Source of the DNA: Phoronis australis
Lineage: Eukaryota; Phoronida; Phoronidae
NCBI GenBank assembly: GCA_002633005.1
Contig: NMRA01000479.1
Coordinates: 92,730-156,729, forward strand
DNA: 64,000 bases
Direction: 5' to 3'
Part shown: piece by piece, positions 1 to 11,185 of the stretch
How the letters are laid out: each line of letters starts with the position of its first letter
Position numbering within the stretch: position 1 is the first letter of the stretch
Notes under the pieces: generated by a model
Database searches by the model: none
Seen by the model: only the letters and a program-made list of their open reading frames with translations
Told to the model about the DNA's origin: nothing
Program-made: the position numbers and the translations under genes

Positions 1-85
1 TTATTGTTGGTACTCGACCTTATTGTTGGTACTCGACCTTATTGTTGGTACTCGACCTTATTGTTGGTACTCGACCTTATTGTTG
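1..85. repeat. 19-bp minisatellite
   Basis: About 4.5 near-perfect head-to-tail copies of the unit TTATTGTTGGTACTCGACC begin at the window edge, so the array may extend further left. It lies upstream of the terminal exon at 467 and is probably intronic to that gene. Confidence 0.95.
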
Positions 86-320
86 AGCACATGTCAACCT
101 CAATGGACCACCTGTAAATAAATCGATGCTTAGTAACGCTTGATGATTTACTAAATTTTGTCAGTAAATTGTCCAATGTAATGAGTAATGAAATTGAAAT
201 TAATTTTGTGTTCTGGTTTAACAAGAAATTGTAAACAAACCAGATGCAAGATTTCATTAAGTTTTGATCATTATTAATTCATGGAATGTGTGTGTCTGGT
301 TCTTCAATTCCGTTTGCATT

Positions 321-409
321 TCTAGCATTACTGTGCAGGTCTAGCATTACTGTGCAGGTCTAGCATTACTGTGCATTTCTAGCATTACTGTGCAGGTCTA
401 GCATTACTT
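321..409. repeat. 19-bp minisatellite
   Basis: About 4.7 copies of TCTAGCATTACTGTGCAGG. The third copy ends in TT instead of GG. It lies just upstream of the acceptor of the exon at 467, so it is probably in the last intron of that gene. The unit length equals that of the unrelated array at 1-85. Confidence 0.95.
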
Positions 410-466
410 AGAGGTAATGACACTAGAAATGTTTTCAGTGATACCACATAAATTGATTTTTTTTAG

Positions 467-553
467 GTGAGCACAGACTTTTTAGAGGAGCAGATCACAG
501 CTTTTGAAGACTTAGTTCAGTCGATGGACATTGCGGCATTCAACAAGATCTAA
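467..553 (+). CDS. Terminal coding exon of an unidentified gene (28 residues)
   Basis: A strong acceptor (T-run then AG at 465-466) is followed by an open frame of 28 codons ending in TAA at 551-553. The peptide starts VSTDFLEEQITAFEDLVQSM and ends DIAAFNKI. It is acidic and probably helical. An AATAAA signal follows at 646-651 and a second at 878-883, as expected for the end of a plus-strand gene entering from the left. The family is not recognised. Upstream exons lie outside the window. The exon could be spurious, since one short exon is weak evidence on its own, but acceptor, frame, stop and poly(A) signal agree. Confidence 0.55.
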   Translation: MSTDFLEEQITAFEDLVQSMDIAAFNKI

Positions 554-645
554 TTGTTTTTCTCCAGATTTTTGTCTTGGTTAGTACCAAATTATTGTCA
601 AAATGAATGGAAATGTCTGGCACTACCTGCCAAGTTGTTGTGCTG

Positions 646-651
646 AATAAA
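646..651 (+). terminator. Poly(A) signal AATAAA for the gene ending at 553
   Basis: Canonical AATAAA about 95 bases after the TAA stop. A second AATAAA at 878-883 could serve as a distal alternative. Confidence 0.5.
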
Positions 652-1150
652 GTGCTGCCCTCTCTCCGCAAGTCATTGCTTTCTCTACAATAAGTGGACA
701 GTACATGATGGCCAGCGCTCCATGTTATGGTTATGTAGAACCTTATTGACAGCTCTGCCTATTTACCAAAATATTTTAGAGAACTTAGATTTTAAATTGG
801 TTAAAGTTTTAATTCACTATGTTCCAGCACCAACACACTCATCCATCGTAAGCTCTGGGGTTTCTAGTCATGTAGGGAATAAATACCTGCAAAGTAAAAA
901 AGTGTTTTGTTTGTAGTCTCTTTCCATAAGACATGTTTTGACAGCTGCTAAACTATATTCAACCTTTCTATGTAACCAGATGCTGAAAGCTAAACCCCAA
1001 ACTTAATACCATTATTCCAGTCAGTTAAATGGTGTCTCTCAGAAATGGATCATAATAATTATTTAAACTGTTGTGAATTAGCAACAGCAAATATTTCTCA
1101 AAAAGGTGTTTGCGAATGTTGCACCATATGTCTGGAGAGTGGTTGAGGAA

Positions 1151-1192
1151 AATCACTGGTATGGCGAAGGAAATCACTGGTATGGCGAAGGA
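1151..1192. repeat. 21-bp tandem duplication
   Basis: Two perfect copies of AATCACTGGTATGGCGAAGG plus A. Confidence 0.9.
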
Positions 1193-1357
1193 CTGCTGTG
1201 AAGCAGAATTTAACTCTCCTCCAAACAGTGAAGTTTGGGGAACTGTAGTCTGTGTTTGAATGAATGAGTAAAAACAATGAAATGAGACAAAGACAGCTAT
1301 CTTATGTACATGATATTTTTAGATGTGCTTAGAAACTGGTACAAGATATGTTATGGA

Positions 1358-1442
1358 ATTCGTGGTGAGACAGTGTAGGACCACCATTCGTGGTGAGACA
1401 GTGTAGGACCACCATTCGTGGTGAGACAGTGTAGGACCACCA
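1358..1442. repeat. 28-bp minisatellite, three copies
   Basis: Three identical copies of a unit beginning ATTCGTGGTGAGACAGTG and ending GGACCACC. Confidence 0.95.
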
Positions 1443-3017
1443 TGTCCTGTTACTGTATTAATGGCAGATGTCCGGTTTCCTATTTTTCACTTTTTTTGAG
1501 AGACTCCTACTTTTGTGTGAAATTCCCATTTTCCCATTTCTCACTCATGATGAGTACTCCCAAACAGTAGTGCGTGTGAATGCCTTGAAATCGACCAAGA
1601 AACAAACGGCAGAAGATAGTTTTGCTGTCTGCTGTTTTGTACATTTGGTAGCATAGTACGTTAATTGAAAGTGTCTGTCAAACATGTTGTTCATCCAGTG
1701 TCCACTTGGAGTGTGGATTGGTGGATTGACATGCATGCGTGTGTACACGTGTGTGCATTTCCATTCTTTTAAATTCAGTACACGCCGACGTTAGTTCACT
1801 GCTATGGGCAGTCTTCCGTTGTCGCGCAAAAACCAGACATTTAAAGCCTTTCCGAAACAGTACATTTGGCTCCTTTCAAGAGCATCGCTCTGAGCCCACT
1901 AGTGCCATAAAATGTCAAACGTAACAAAGTGTTAGGCGTATTGGCTTGCTTTTGCCTGCGTCACCACGAGAATCACCTTTTAATTTAAACAGCAGCAAAT
2001 AATACTCGCACCCAATAGTGTCCTTTTTAGACCCCTATTCAATACAACTGTTATCGGTCTTCTGTCGTTAGGCGTAGGATCTCACGGTGACGCAATGCGG
2101 CACGAGAAGGCAGCTCCACCTATCATTTGACGGGCCTACATTTGCGTGGCTGAATTCGTGATCTCTTATTTTACTAAGGCTTTGTTGGGATTACCTGGTT
2201 AACCCAATACATCTAAAATAACAAAATTTCCGTTATTTAGGCTTTAGCTATTGTGTTTTCTTGCACTAAGCATGTTCACCTAGGGAAAAGTAGGTCTATT
2301 AGTGGCGGATCTACGTTTTCAGTAAGGGGGGGTTTAGGATTCCCGCAAAGGTNGGGGGGAGGGGAGGTCGGGAGGGGGGTTTACCCCCTCCCGTTTAAGA
2401 TATCTTTTTATTTTTCTAGCCAAAACAGTGAAATTTCCATGCATCCTGGTACGTTTCTGGCACTTAACAGGAGTTTTTCTTAAGACAATTAAAAGCCCTT
2501 CTCGATTTCGTCACATGAACTTGGCTCATAAGTTTTCGTGAAACCATATCTGTGCACATCTGAGTATGAGTCACACCACCAGCAAAATTTTTTGTCGGAA
2601 CATCTGCTTACACGCACCTTTTTAGCATACGAAAAAGTGTGATTTGTGTACAGGGGTTTAGACAACTACCAAATTACCAAATATTCAAGAGCATAAGGAG
2701 CACCGACGGGGCGTAAAAACTTGAATATCAGATGATCGCAACAGCCTCAAGCTGTTTAAGAACGAACACCTGTACAGTTAGTCCGGAAATAAACATGTGT
2801 TCTGTCTCGTTACGAGAAAAACTGGCGAACGATGGTGCTCTCAGCTCATACTCTATTATTAAAAGCGACAAAAACAATTAAGTATCACTTTAAGCTGAAT
2901 CACGTTGACAACAATTGAAAAACGTCAAATGTATCAGGAAACAAATCATCTGAAAACAGTTTCACGAAACCATAACATTCTGTAGGCCTACACCGTGATG
3001 AAAAGATACACAGGAGC

Positions 3018-3278
3018 AGTTCGCAGAGGGACCAGATGTACACAAAAACTCTGGCCTGGTCCGTCACGAGACCAAAAGTACACCTCTGGTTGTTATCCCT
3101 ATAAAATAGTCGATCTGTCGTGGGACCTGAAACAGTACTGGCTGAGATAAATAGTTTTACAAAGCACACTTTGGTAAAAAAACATCACAAGTCTAGTTCG
3201 CCGAGGGACCAGAAGTACACTGAAACTCGATATCTACACAAATCAAGCTGGCCTGGTCCGTCGCGAGACCTAAAGCGT
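3018..3278. repeat. Duplicated module inside the 2300-5009 element
   Basis: AGTTCGC.GAGGGACCAGA.GTACAC appears at about 3018 and again at 3194. CTGGCCTGGTCCGTC.CGAGACC appears at about 3050 and 3249. The pair of motifs is therefore directly duplicated with roughly 180-200 bp spacing. Confidence 0.7.
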
Positions 3279-4436
3279 ACTTCGCAAAAAATTTTGAATT
3301 GAAAACTTCTCTCTAGACACATTTTAATCCCCAGTGGATGCTCATACGTGTAGTTCACACATCTGGTGGTCAACTGCTGCCAGAGGTTGTCTAGGAAGGG
3401 TTTTCGCACCGTTCTGTAGTACTCACTGGAAGAAACAAGTATGGAGTACAGATTTAACTACGCACTACGTGAAATAAGATTTTGGATATGAAGCAGATAG
3501 ACTCAAGTGGAAATACAAACCAGAATCAGTTTCTGTGCTCTCGTAGACCCTCTGCTGTACTGGGTAAATTTGGCATGTCCAAAAATAATTTCTATTTCGT
3601 TTTCATTGTACACAAGCATAAAAAACAGACATTATTACAAACTGTGTATAATTATAACTTATTACCTGGGTGTTTCTCCGGGAACGTTGGTCCTATCTTT
3701 CTGTTGTTTAGACTGCCGGGGAATCTGTACATCGGATCCAATGGTTTGCTGCTCTTGGAATCATTCTACCTAGACATCTTCGACGTTTGTTCCCAACGCT
3801 TGCACTTCGTCAACTGCTGTGTCAATGAGCTTGTACGCCTCTACATTGTCAGAATCTCGTTTCGCAGCTCAGTTGGCACTAAGCCCCCTGAGATAATCAA
3901 GTCCATTCAAAAGACTTACAGCGTGAGCAACTAAATTCGATCCGTTCATCATGGACTACTTCAAACCTTGACGATGTATCCCAGGACCCATTTGCATCTC
4001 TTGCAATTTTCGAAATAAACGTCCCAATGTCTGAACGCTTGAAACCTGAAGTACTAACATCAAATAAATGCCGATGGGCATGGGCGTTTCTTCGGGTGGG
4101 CCTTCCTGCGGAAATTCCCAGTATAGAAAACGGCAGTGGTGCTTATTGCAGGTAGAAAGACGGTAGGTGTTGAGGTCGGCACTAGGGCTCCTTAAGGAGG
4201 CCCGTTGAACATCGCACGACTCCCGCAAGACTTTGTTGTGAAAATACAGCCTCCCTGCAATTTCTGGTACTGTACACTGTTCGCGAATGCTGTCACTTTG
4301 TCAATGTGAGTGTTCCCTTGGTCATTCCTTGCGTAGACATAACTTGTTAGAGAGCATCTTCAAACAGACTCGCGACCAGACCACGGTGCAGGCCACAATA
4401 GCAATTCTTCGGAAAACGAGTTTTTTTTTAAGTATT

Positions 4437-4457
4437 ACATGTACATGTACATGTACA
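4437..4457. repeat. (ACATGT)n microsatellite
   Basis: A short alternating ACATGTACATGTACATGTAC run that is self-complementary. Confidence 0.8.
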
Positions 4458-5129
4458 CTGTATGATATTGCGCAAGACAACTTTACTATGCATCCGTCAA
4501 ATTCGAGTTACAAACGTGTGGGGTGTGACATGGCATGACAGATGAGGTAAAAAAGGTTGCACGTCAATTCGCCTGAATATCAGGATTGCAGCACCACAGT
4601 ATTTCCCCTAATCAAATCAAAACATGTCTTAGAGTAAAGAAACTAGTTACCTAAAGAAATCAGCTATAGAGCTGCTCTTTCAGCGGTGGATCCATCTAAA
4701 ATGCTTGGCTACTTCAGAAGTGTCGTCGGAAGCGCGCACACAATTGATCTCCGGGATTTTGCCGACGAGCCACGAAGACTCGAAACGCGTTGATTTTCAT
4801 AACAGCAATTCACAATGCAAAAAAAATATTTTTAGAGTGAACCCCCCCTCGTTTTTTTCCAAGTTGGTTTACTTGGGGTTTACACACGCTGGCGGTGCCG
4901 TTTTTGTTTTGCTGGAGACGTTTTTGTTTTGTTTTTTTCTAATTTTTGGGTCCTGGCCCGAGGGGGGGGTTTAAACCCCCTGAACCCCCCCCCCGTAGAT
5001 CCGCCACTGTCTATAACAGCGTTGGTCAACAGAGAAAGTCTTCTCTTGTCAATCACTGTCAATGGTGCACAGTTCGCAGACTTCACACGAGCAACAAACA
5101 AAATATTTCCAAGGTTGCTTGTCACCATT

Positions 5130-6004
5130 TCGAAGGTCCATTACTCCGTAGGTCCACTACTTTATGATCGCTTCGAAGGTTCGCTACCTTCGAAAGTTCA
5201 CTACTTCGAATGTTCGTACAAATGTCGAAACCAGAATTCCGGTAGTTCATTACTCCCAATTGTCTGCTAATAAGTCGGAACTGACACGAATCAAGTATGG
5301 TATTTGAGTTCATTTAGTAACCATTTAAGGGATGTGCAAGAGTTCTTAAAAAATTGACTACAAATTAATGAGCTCAGTTCCTATCACTGCCAATCGAAAT
5401 CCTACAATCTAACTAAGCAGGGACAACATCTGTGGTACGGGTCAGGGCTGCGGCGACCAACGGTGGTTTTAAATTTAATATTGAATGGGAGACTGGCAGG
5501 GACAGGGCTGCTAAATAGGCCTACATATAATTTCTACCCGGCCGTGCGTGGGTTCCGGTGGGTGAGGTTGAGGCGCAGCGGCATTAAATTTTTCAGTTGT
5601 GTCGTGTAAAATGATGCGATCTTGACATGGATATTTGATGAATGTATCGTGTTGATAATTTATCAATATTCCTTCTTCATATTCTTTTAAAAATGCAAGT
5701 ATGTGGGCTACTCAAATTTCTGTAGTCGTAAAACATGCAATTTCGCATGCGCATGAAATCCAAACAAAATGTTTTAATACCCGGAGGTTGTTTTTGGTGT
5801 AGGTACTACACCACTCATTGCAATAATCGAATTATTGTTAATTTTGCATGTAAAATTATATAAATTACACACGATATTTTCGGAGTAGTGGCCCTCCGGA
5901 GTAGTGAACCTTCGAAGAAGTGAACCTTCGGAGTAGTGAACCTTCGAAGAAGTGAACCTTCGGAATTGTGAACTTCAGGAGTAGTGAACCTTCAAAATAG
6001 TGGG
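5130..6004. mobile_element. Foldback element with arms made of 16-bp repeats
   Basis: The right arm (5881-6004) has 7-8 copies of a 16-bp unit alternating CGGAGTAGTGAACCTT and CGAAGAAGTGAACCTT. The left arm (about 5130-5270) holds degenerate reverse-complement copies (AAGGTCCATTACTCCG, AAGTTCACTACTTCG and others). The roughly 600 bp between the arms has no coding signal. Arms of opposed minisatellites are typical of foldback or subterminal-repeat DNA elements. I see no clear target duplication, and independent insertions cannot be excluded. Confidence 0.55.
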
Positions 6005-6005
6005 C

Positions 6006-7556
6006 TGTTCCTATTTCCAGCGATGTAAGCAATTTAAATAACTCGCAAAACTACAACGCGTTTCGTCAAGTCATTCTCTGACTAAATATTTTCATCTTAG
6101 TAAGTAATGAGGTGCAATCACTGATTTAAGCAGATCGACCCCATACTTACGATCATATGACTTTAAGCACGCCTGATTTGAAAGTTTGGGAGGGCGTAAG
6201 GCGAGAACATTCTCTTTCTGAACCACATTACATCCGAATTTGTGTTCCACTCTTTGCGAGTATTTCTGGTATTACGAATTCCGTTTCATCTCAGGAACAT
6301 CAGAGAGTCATCGTTGTGTGTACAGATTTCTCCCCTTAATTTAGCTGCATCAAGGGTCTTGCCGAAAACTCTAGTGTCGACGTTTGCAAAATATCAAAGG
6401 TCCACCGTTCTAGAAATTCGAACCACCCCCACGCAATGCTGGCTACTACGGGCCTGAGTTATGGTAGTTATCTTTGCACTCAACACATGTTTCTTCTCGT
6501 GGTCTGCAGTACTATTTATCAGCGGAATTTGGGTCCGAATTTTCGACTTCTTGTTGAGTTGCTAACTTCTTGAACAACGCTTAAAGTTACCAGTTAAATA
6601 TAGGACCTGCATTGACAAAACCCAAAGGTATGATGTCGAACTCGTACGAAAGAATAGTTTGAGGATAACTGACGTTATTCGTAGTAATTTCAAAAACTGA
6701 TTAATATGAAGTAATCGCAATGTAGATTTTATATCGTCTTCTTGAATGTACAAAAATTGAACGTGTCTTTGATTTTTAAGGTACCATCATATTAGCACGT
6801 GTAAAAGTAATTTTGATCGAAACTGAGCTAACAGGATAATCAACTTGCCAAATGCAGAACAGAAAACAGTAGCGTTTGCTGTTGATGGAAATTTTCTTCA
6901 GCATTCTGCTTTTCAAAAAATTGTTGGGTTTCGGATTTCAATTTCTGAAATCATCGCGTTTCTGAAGAGTACGTACTCGCTCCGTCTCATATACGTAAAA
7001 CCACACATTTCAGTATTTCTAGTTGTGATCTGTACGTACAACTTAACGTTGCGTCACACGTGTGATTATGTGGACAATTTAGGCAGTTATGAAACGTTCC
7101 ATTAACTATAATGATGACTACAGTCGTTACTTAAATCTGCATGTTTCCCTGTATGGCTGGCTAAAAACTGAGTTTGAATCGGGCACTATACACTCATAAG
7201 TTCGGTCTTTTGTTATTCCTTTCTGTGACAAGATTTCATCTGTGTTACCAACAAGAACATCGAAACCATCAGCGGCTAAAAAGACTTCAGAGTGAATTGG
7301 TGTTGGCCAGCGCTAAAATTGCCAATTCGACAATGGCCCATGTAGGCTACCCGTTGCCTGTAATCTAACGGAAATGGAATCATATCGTGACACTTTAGTG
7401 GTACCATAGATACTCTATAGTCTATGATGGTACGAAAGGTGCTGTGAGAGCATCACCATACGTCATCAGAACGACTGTATGAGAGTAAAGATCTAATTCA
7501 GTTTTGATTGAGACTGCTAACTGAACGCAATGCAACTTTAATATTTGTTCACTTGT
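6006..7556. other. Intergenic DNA and probable 5' region of the LRR-Ig gene
   Basis: No convincing coding region. The LRR-Ig exon begins after an acceptor at 7557-7558, so at least one 5' untranslated exon and the promoter should lie in or upstream of this interval. I cannot place them. Confidence 0.5.
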
Positions 7557-7560
7557 AGGC
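7557..7560 (+). other. Splice acceptor just before the LRR-Ig start codon
   Basis: TTTGTTCACTTGTAG ends at 7558 and leaves GC before ATG. This indicates an intron in the 5' UTR and supports the Met at 7561 as the start. Confidence 0.65.
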
Positions 7561-9423
7561 ATGGCGCCAATTTGGCAGACGACTGTGTTGTTGCTTGTTA
7601 CACTGGGCATCCTTGTGAATGCGTCGGTCGTTATGACGTGCCCTCAAGGGTGTGTATGCAACGCACAGAAACAAGAGATGATTTGCAGCGCACTTGACAT
7701 ACTTCCTAACTACGCACCTCCAGCTATGCTTTCCTTTAAGTGTCTAGGATGTCGACTGTGGGCCTTGAGAGCGAGAGATTTCGATGGAATGAGGCATCTG
7801 AAAAAATTGTATTTGCCCTCTGCTGGGATAGCGACTATCGAACCCTTTACTTTCAACACGTTGCAAAACTTGGAAATTCTAGATTTGTTTGGAAACAACC
7901 TTAAAACACTCGACGCCACTTCTTTTTCTGGACTAAACAACCTAAAACAGCTTATTTTACACAGCTGCGGTATTGAAGACATCATCAACGTGTTCGACCC
8001 TCTACCTGGATTGGAATATCTTATCCTTCACAGCAACAGGTTGAAAGCCATTCCAAGTAATGTATTTTCCAATATGGCTACTCTTAAGTCTATGCGTCTT
8101 GATTGGAACCTTATCGAAGAGATACACCCATACTCTTTCATGGGACTCTCCTCTTTGAAAGACCTTAATTTGTTGGCAAATAAAATCCACACTTTGCATA
8201 GCAGTGCTTTTGAAGGCTTGGGCAGTTTAAAGCAAATTTACATCGGGCGCAATCAACTGACCTCTTTTGATCCAAACATATTTAACCCCTTGACTTCATT
8301 GGAACATCTAAATTTCTTCCAAAACAAGATCTCCTACTTCCAAACGCTTCAATTTGGCAATCTGCCAAATGTTCGGGAAATTGTTGCCCATAACAACGGT
8401 TTGATGGGGATAGGTGATTCTGCATTTGCTGGCGTACCCACGTTAAAGACGCTTCATCTTTCCAACAATGTTTTGAAGAGAATTACAAAGAACATGTTGG
8501 TCGGACTTGACAATTTGGAAACTTTAGATCTTGTCAACAACGGATTAGAGGTAATTGACCAAGACGCATTCCAACCACTGAGAGAGCTGCGGATGTTTAG
8601 CTTGTGGAACAACCCCAAGTTAAACATAAAAGATGGTACTTTATTTAACTCACTCAGGAAATTGAAGAAGATTTACATGCAAGACATTGGTTTGACACAA
8701 GTACCTGCTAATTTGGATCTTCCAGATTTAGACCAAATTGAGCTCGGGCGCAATTCAATTGCAGTGTTGCCAAAGGATTTAGGACTTTCAACGTCTCTCA
8801 ACCTTCGATACGTAGGTCTCGACAGGAATAAAATCAAAGAGATTAACTTATCTCATTTGGGAAATTTCCAATTTATTGAAAATTTAAGGTTGTACAATAA
8901 CAAGATCGTATCATTTGATGAAAGTTTGCGTCCAATTTTTGCCAATAAGCTGAAACACGTGCGAATCGATGGTAATCCAATTCATTGCAACTGCGAAGTC
9001 TCTTGGCTTACCAAAATCACCCATTCTAAGTTCTATGGCCGTCAGGGCGGCTATAATTTGCGCTGTGCAACCCCACACTCAAAGTATTTACTACGAGAGA
9101 CATCCGATGCGGATTTCCAGTGTGTCAAGCCGCGGTTCATTGCTGACAAAACTCACTTGAAAGGCGGTGACACAAAGGACACAAATGTCGTTCTTACTTG
9201 TACTGCTTACGGGGACCCTGCTCCCAAGATAACCTGGTATGTCGTCTCTAAAGTTGATAGTGGTCCCCCAATCCGAACATTGTATAAAGATGATAAAAAG
9301 CCACAGAAACACGGGTCGTACGAAAATGTCGACACGTTGACGTTGCAGAGAAAATCTGCCAAGGAAATGATCTGTGTGGCAACAAACAGAGCCGGGACTG
9401 TGGAGAAGAAATTTAGCCTTTAA
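7561..9423 (+). CDS. Secreted leucine-rich repeat and Ig-domain protein (620 aa)
   Basis: An intact 620-codon frame. Residues 1-21 form a signal peptide (hydrophobic TTVLLLVTLGILV). An LRR N-terminal cap with cysteines at 27, 31, 33 and 42 (CPQGCVC pattern) follows. Some 16-17 leucine-rich repeats of LxxLxLxxN type span about residues 55-470. An LRR C-terminal cap starts at about 475 (HCNCEVSWL) and a single I-set Ig domain covers about 540-620, with Cys pairs in VLTCTAYGDPAP and MICVATNRAG. It ends right after the Ig domain with no transmembrane segment or GPI-type tail, so it should be secreted. LRR-Ig proteins usually mediate adhesion, neural guidance or matrix interactions. The ligand is unknown. 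The whole coding sequence is in one exon: a splice acceptor (TTGTAG) sits two bases before the ATG, which fixes the start and implies a 5' untranslated exon. Orthology to a named vertebrate gene such as ISLR or LINGO is not assigned. Confidence 0.93.
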   Translation: MAPIWQTTVLLLVTLGILVNASVVMTCPQGCVCNAQKQEMICSALDILPNYAPPAMLSFKCLGCRLWALRARDFDGMRHLKKLYLPSAGIATIEPFTFNTLQNLEILDLFGNNLKTLDATSFSGLNNLKQLILHSCGIEDIINVFDPLPGLEYLILHSNRLKAIPSNVFSNMATLKSMRLDWNLIEEIHPYSFMGLSSLKDLNLLANKIHTLHSSAFEGLGSLKQIYIGRNQLTSFDPNIFNPLTSLEHLNFFQNKISYFQTLQFGNLPNVREIVAHNNGLMGIGDSAFAGVPTLKTLHLSNNVLKRITKNMLVGLDNLETLDLVNNGLEVIDQDAFQPLRELRMFSLWNNPKLNIKDGTLFNSLRKLKKIYMQDIGLTQVPANLDLPDLDQIELGRNSIAVLPKDLGLSTSLNLRYVGLDRNKIKEINLSHLGNFQFIENLRLYNNKIVSFDESLRPIFANKLKHVRIDGNPIHCNCEVSWLTKITHSKFYGRQGGYNLRCATPHSKYLLRETSDADFQCVKPRFIADKTHLKGGDTKDTNVVLTCTAYGDPAPKITWYVVSKVDSGPPIRTLYKDDKKPQKHGSYENVDTLTLQRKSAKEMICVATNRAGTVEKKFSL

Positions 9424-9488
9424 GTGGGTTAAACGTGTTTCATTTACATTTCTTGAGTAGCATTTTATGTGATTCCCAACTGAAAGGA

Positions 9489-9494
9489 AATAAA
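9489..9494 (+). terminator. Poly(A) signal AATAAA for the LRR-Ig gene
   Basis: Canonical AATAAA 66 bases after the TAA stop. A second AATAAA is at 9606-9611. Confidence 0.65.
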
Positions 9495-9611
9495 TCATAC
9501 TAATACAAAATGTGTTGTATTAGAGCTGAGTGTAAAATCAAAATCGATGTTCCAATACTACGTTCTTCTAGATCTATTACCAAAGCCATGAAATTCGAGT
9601 TGTGCAATAAA

Positions 9612-11180
9612 CTGGGGCCTTCCAACCAAAACGAGTATTGATTTAGACCATTATGATGAATAAATTGCACTTAAATTGTCAAACTGTGATGGGTGACTGA
9701 TGTCAAAGGGGCAGGGAGCTGATGACTGGTTGTCGCGGGGTCATTGTATGCACCAAGCTTGGTCTCCAGGTATAAAGAACCTTCAATTCTTTGGAATCCT
9801 GAAACCGCTTGTCGCGTTGATGAATAAGGAACGGCTTGAGTTGATATAGCAGTGGTCTACATCAACAGTTCGTTTGTAGGACGAAACGCGGGGATTGCCA
9901 TTTAAGTCTCTTGATGGTTGCTATTCTTTTGATCACAGTCATTTTGTTAGTGAACATCGTCCTGTAAATTTCCCGCCAAATTGTATCCTGTTGTGACAGA
10001 CCTGTCATGGTTTCCGAAACCGTTCGTGACGTCAGTCTTAGTTATTTTAAATTAAATATTTTGATAAAAATTATTTATTAGGTGCCATTGTACCAACGTT
10101 TTGAGTGAAATTGAAACGGGTGTGATATTCAGAACGACCAAAAGGAAAGTTGTGCTCAAATCCTGTTATAGGTTTTAACTAGTACCATTTGCAGAGTTAA
10201 TGGTGTGAAAAAAGAATACGGAGGTAATCAATTTCATTTTTAAGATAAATAGATCCACAAGAATGTTTAATTTTATGTGCTATAGAAAAAAATACTCCCC
10301 ACGTTCCGAATGTCTTTTTCAAAATGGGCCCAAAATATCTGGTGAAATGGTCTGAATTTATCTGATTATTTAACTGATTATTCATTTTCCAAACAATGTG
10401 AGCTGATCTTTTTGCCCAGTTTACTGAGTTATTAAGTTATGCGTTTTAATTTAAGCCAACGCCTGCTTTAGGCCAAACTGGTTTTGGAAATATCCGAAAG
10501 AGCGCCTCAGAACGAATGTTTTTTTCGAGGGTGTTCTTTCGAAAACAAGTACTTCTGTTTGAATGCTATCTGCACGCCACATGTAAGATATTAAAATAAT
10601 ATTCCGTTAACGGTGACAACATGTAGCGTCACTCAACCAACACACAGAAAACAGCAATTGAAGCAACATAGCGTCTGTTTCGTCGCAAACGCAAAATTTA
10701 CAATTCAGTCTAAAAGTTCAAATTGCTAAGTAAAAATAGACAACTGAAGTTAAATTCTGACAGATACTACACAAGTCATGAAAAGCTTTCTAAAACCCGG
10801 TTCATGCAAATTTCTTTTTTGACCGAGCAATTCTTAAGGAGTGCAGTTTTTAGTAATTACTAATACATGATAGCATAAGACAGACTACAGTTTTCAATTA
10901 AAAAGCAAATGCAGTTACTTACGCTGGTTGTACATCATGTACACATATAGAAGGCCTACGTCTAGGCGTATTGAGCTAGCCTATATCATTGGCAAGAATC
11001 TTCACTACACTCAGCGAGACAAATAAAAAATAACAATACATGCTTTTTAATGACGGAGTGTGCCCTAGCACCAATTTCAAGTGTGGCTTTGATCAATTGG
11101 TTCACGTTTAGCGCATGGGCCTAATTCCGAAAATGGGCATAGGTTCTCATGCAGACGCCTAAATACGCGTATGTATACCA
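9612..11180. other. Intergenic DNA
   Basis: AT-rich sequence with no coding exon, tandem array or clear element that I could support. Confidence 0.5.
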
Positions 11181-11185
11181 GAGAC

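Larger units (their letters stand above)
554..2293. other. 3' flank and intergenic DNA
   Basis: No convincing gene. It holds the probable 3' UTR of the gene ending at 553, a two-copy 21-bp repeat (1151-1192) and a three-copy 28-bp repeat (1358-1442). Short open frames here have no splice or homology support. Confidence 0.6.
2300..5009. mobile_element. Candidate 2.7-kb DNA transposon with YAGTGGCGGATCTACG termini
   Basis: The left end reads TAGTGGCGGATCTACG and the right end is its reverse complement, CGTAGATCCGCCACTG, giving 15 matched terminal bases. TCTAT occurs directly outside both ends (2295-2299 and 5010-5014), extending to GTCTAT if the terminal base is counted as host, so a 5-6 bp target duplication is likely. 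G-runs follow both termini. The interior has no intact transposase. A minus-strand open frame at about 3956-4300 (residues such as CTVPEIAGRLYFHNKVLRES) may be a decayed coding remnant. CAG-type ends suggest a hAT relative (inference). Alternatively these are two unrelated copies of a short element in opposite orientation. Confidence 0.5.

Noticed and set aside
1-409. Direct-repeat arrays here and elsewhere as CRISPR
   Set aside because: The units are contiguous without unique spacers and the genome is eukaryotic. They are minisatellites.
3482-3934. 150-codon plus-strand frame as a gene
   Set aside because: No recognisable domain, random-looking composition, and it lies inside a candidate transposon. 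The reverse strand looks equally (un)coding.
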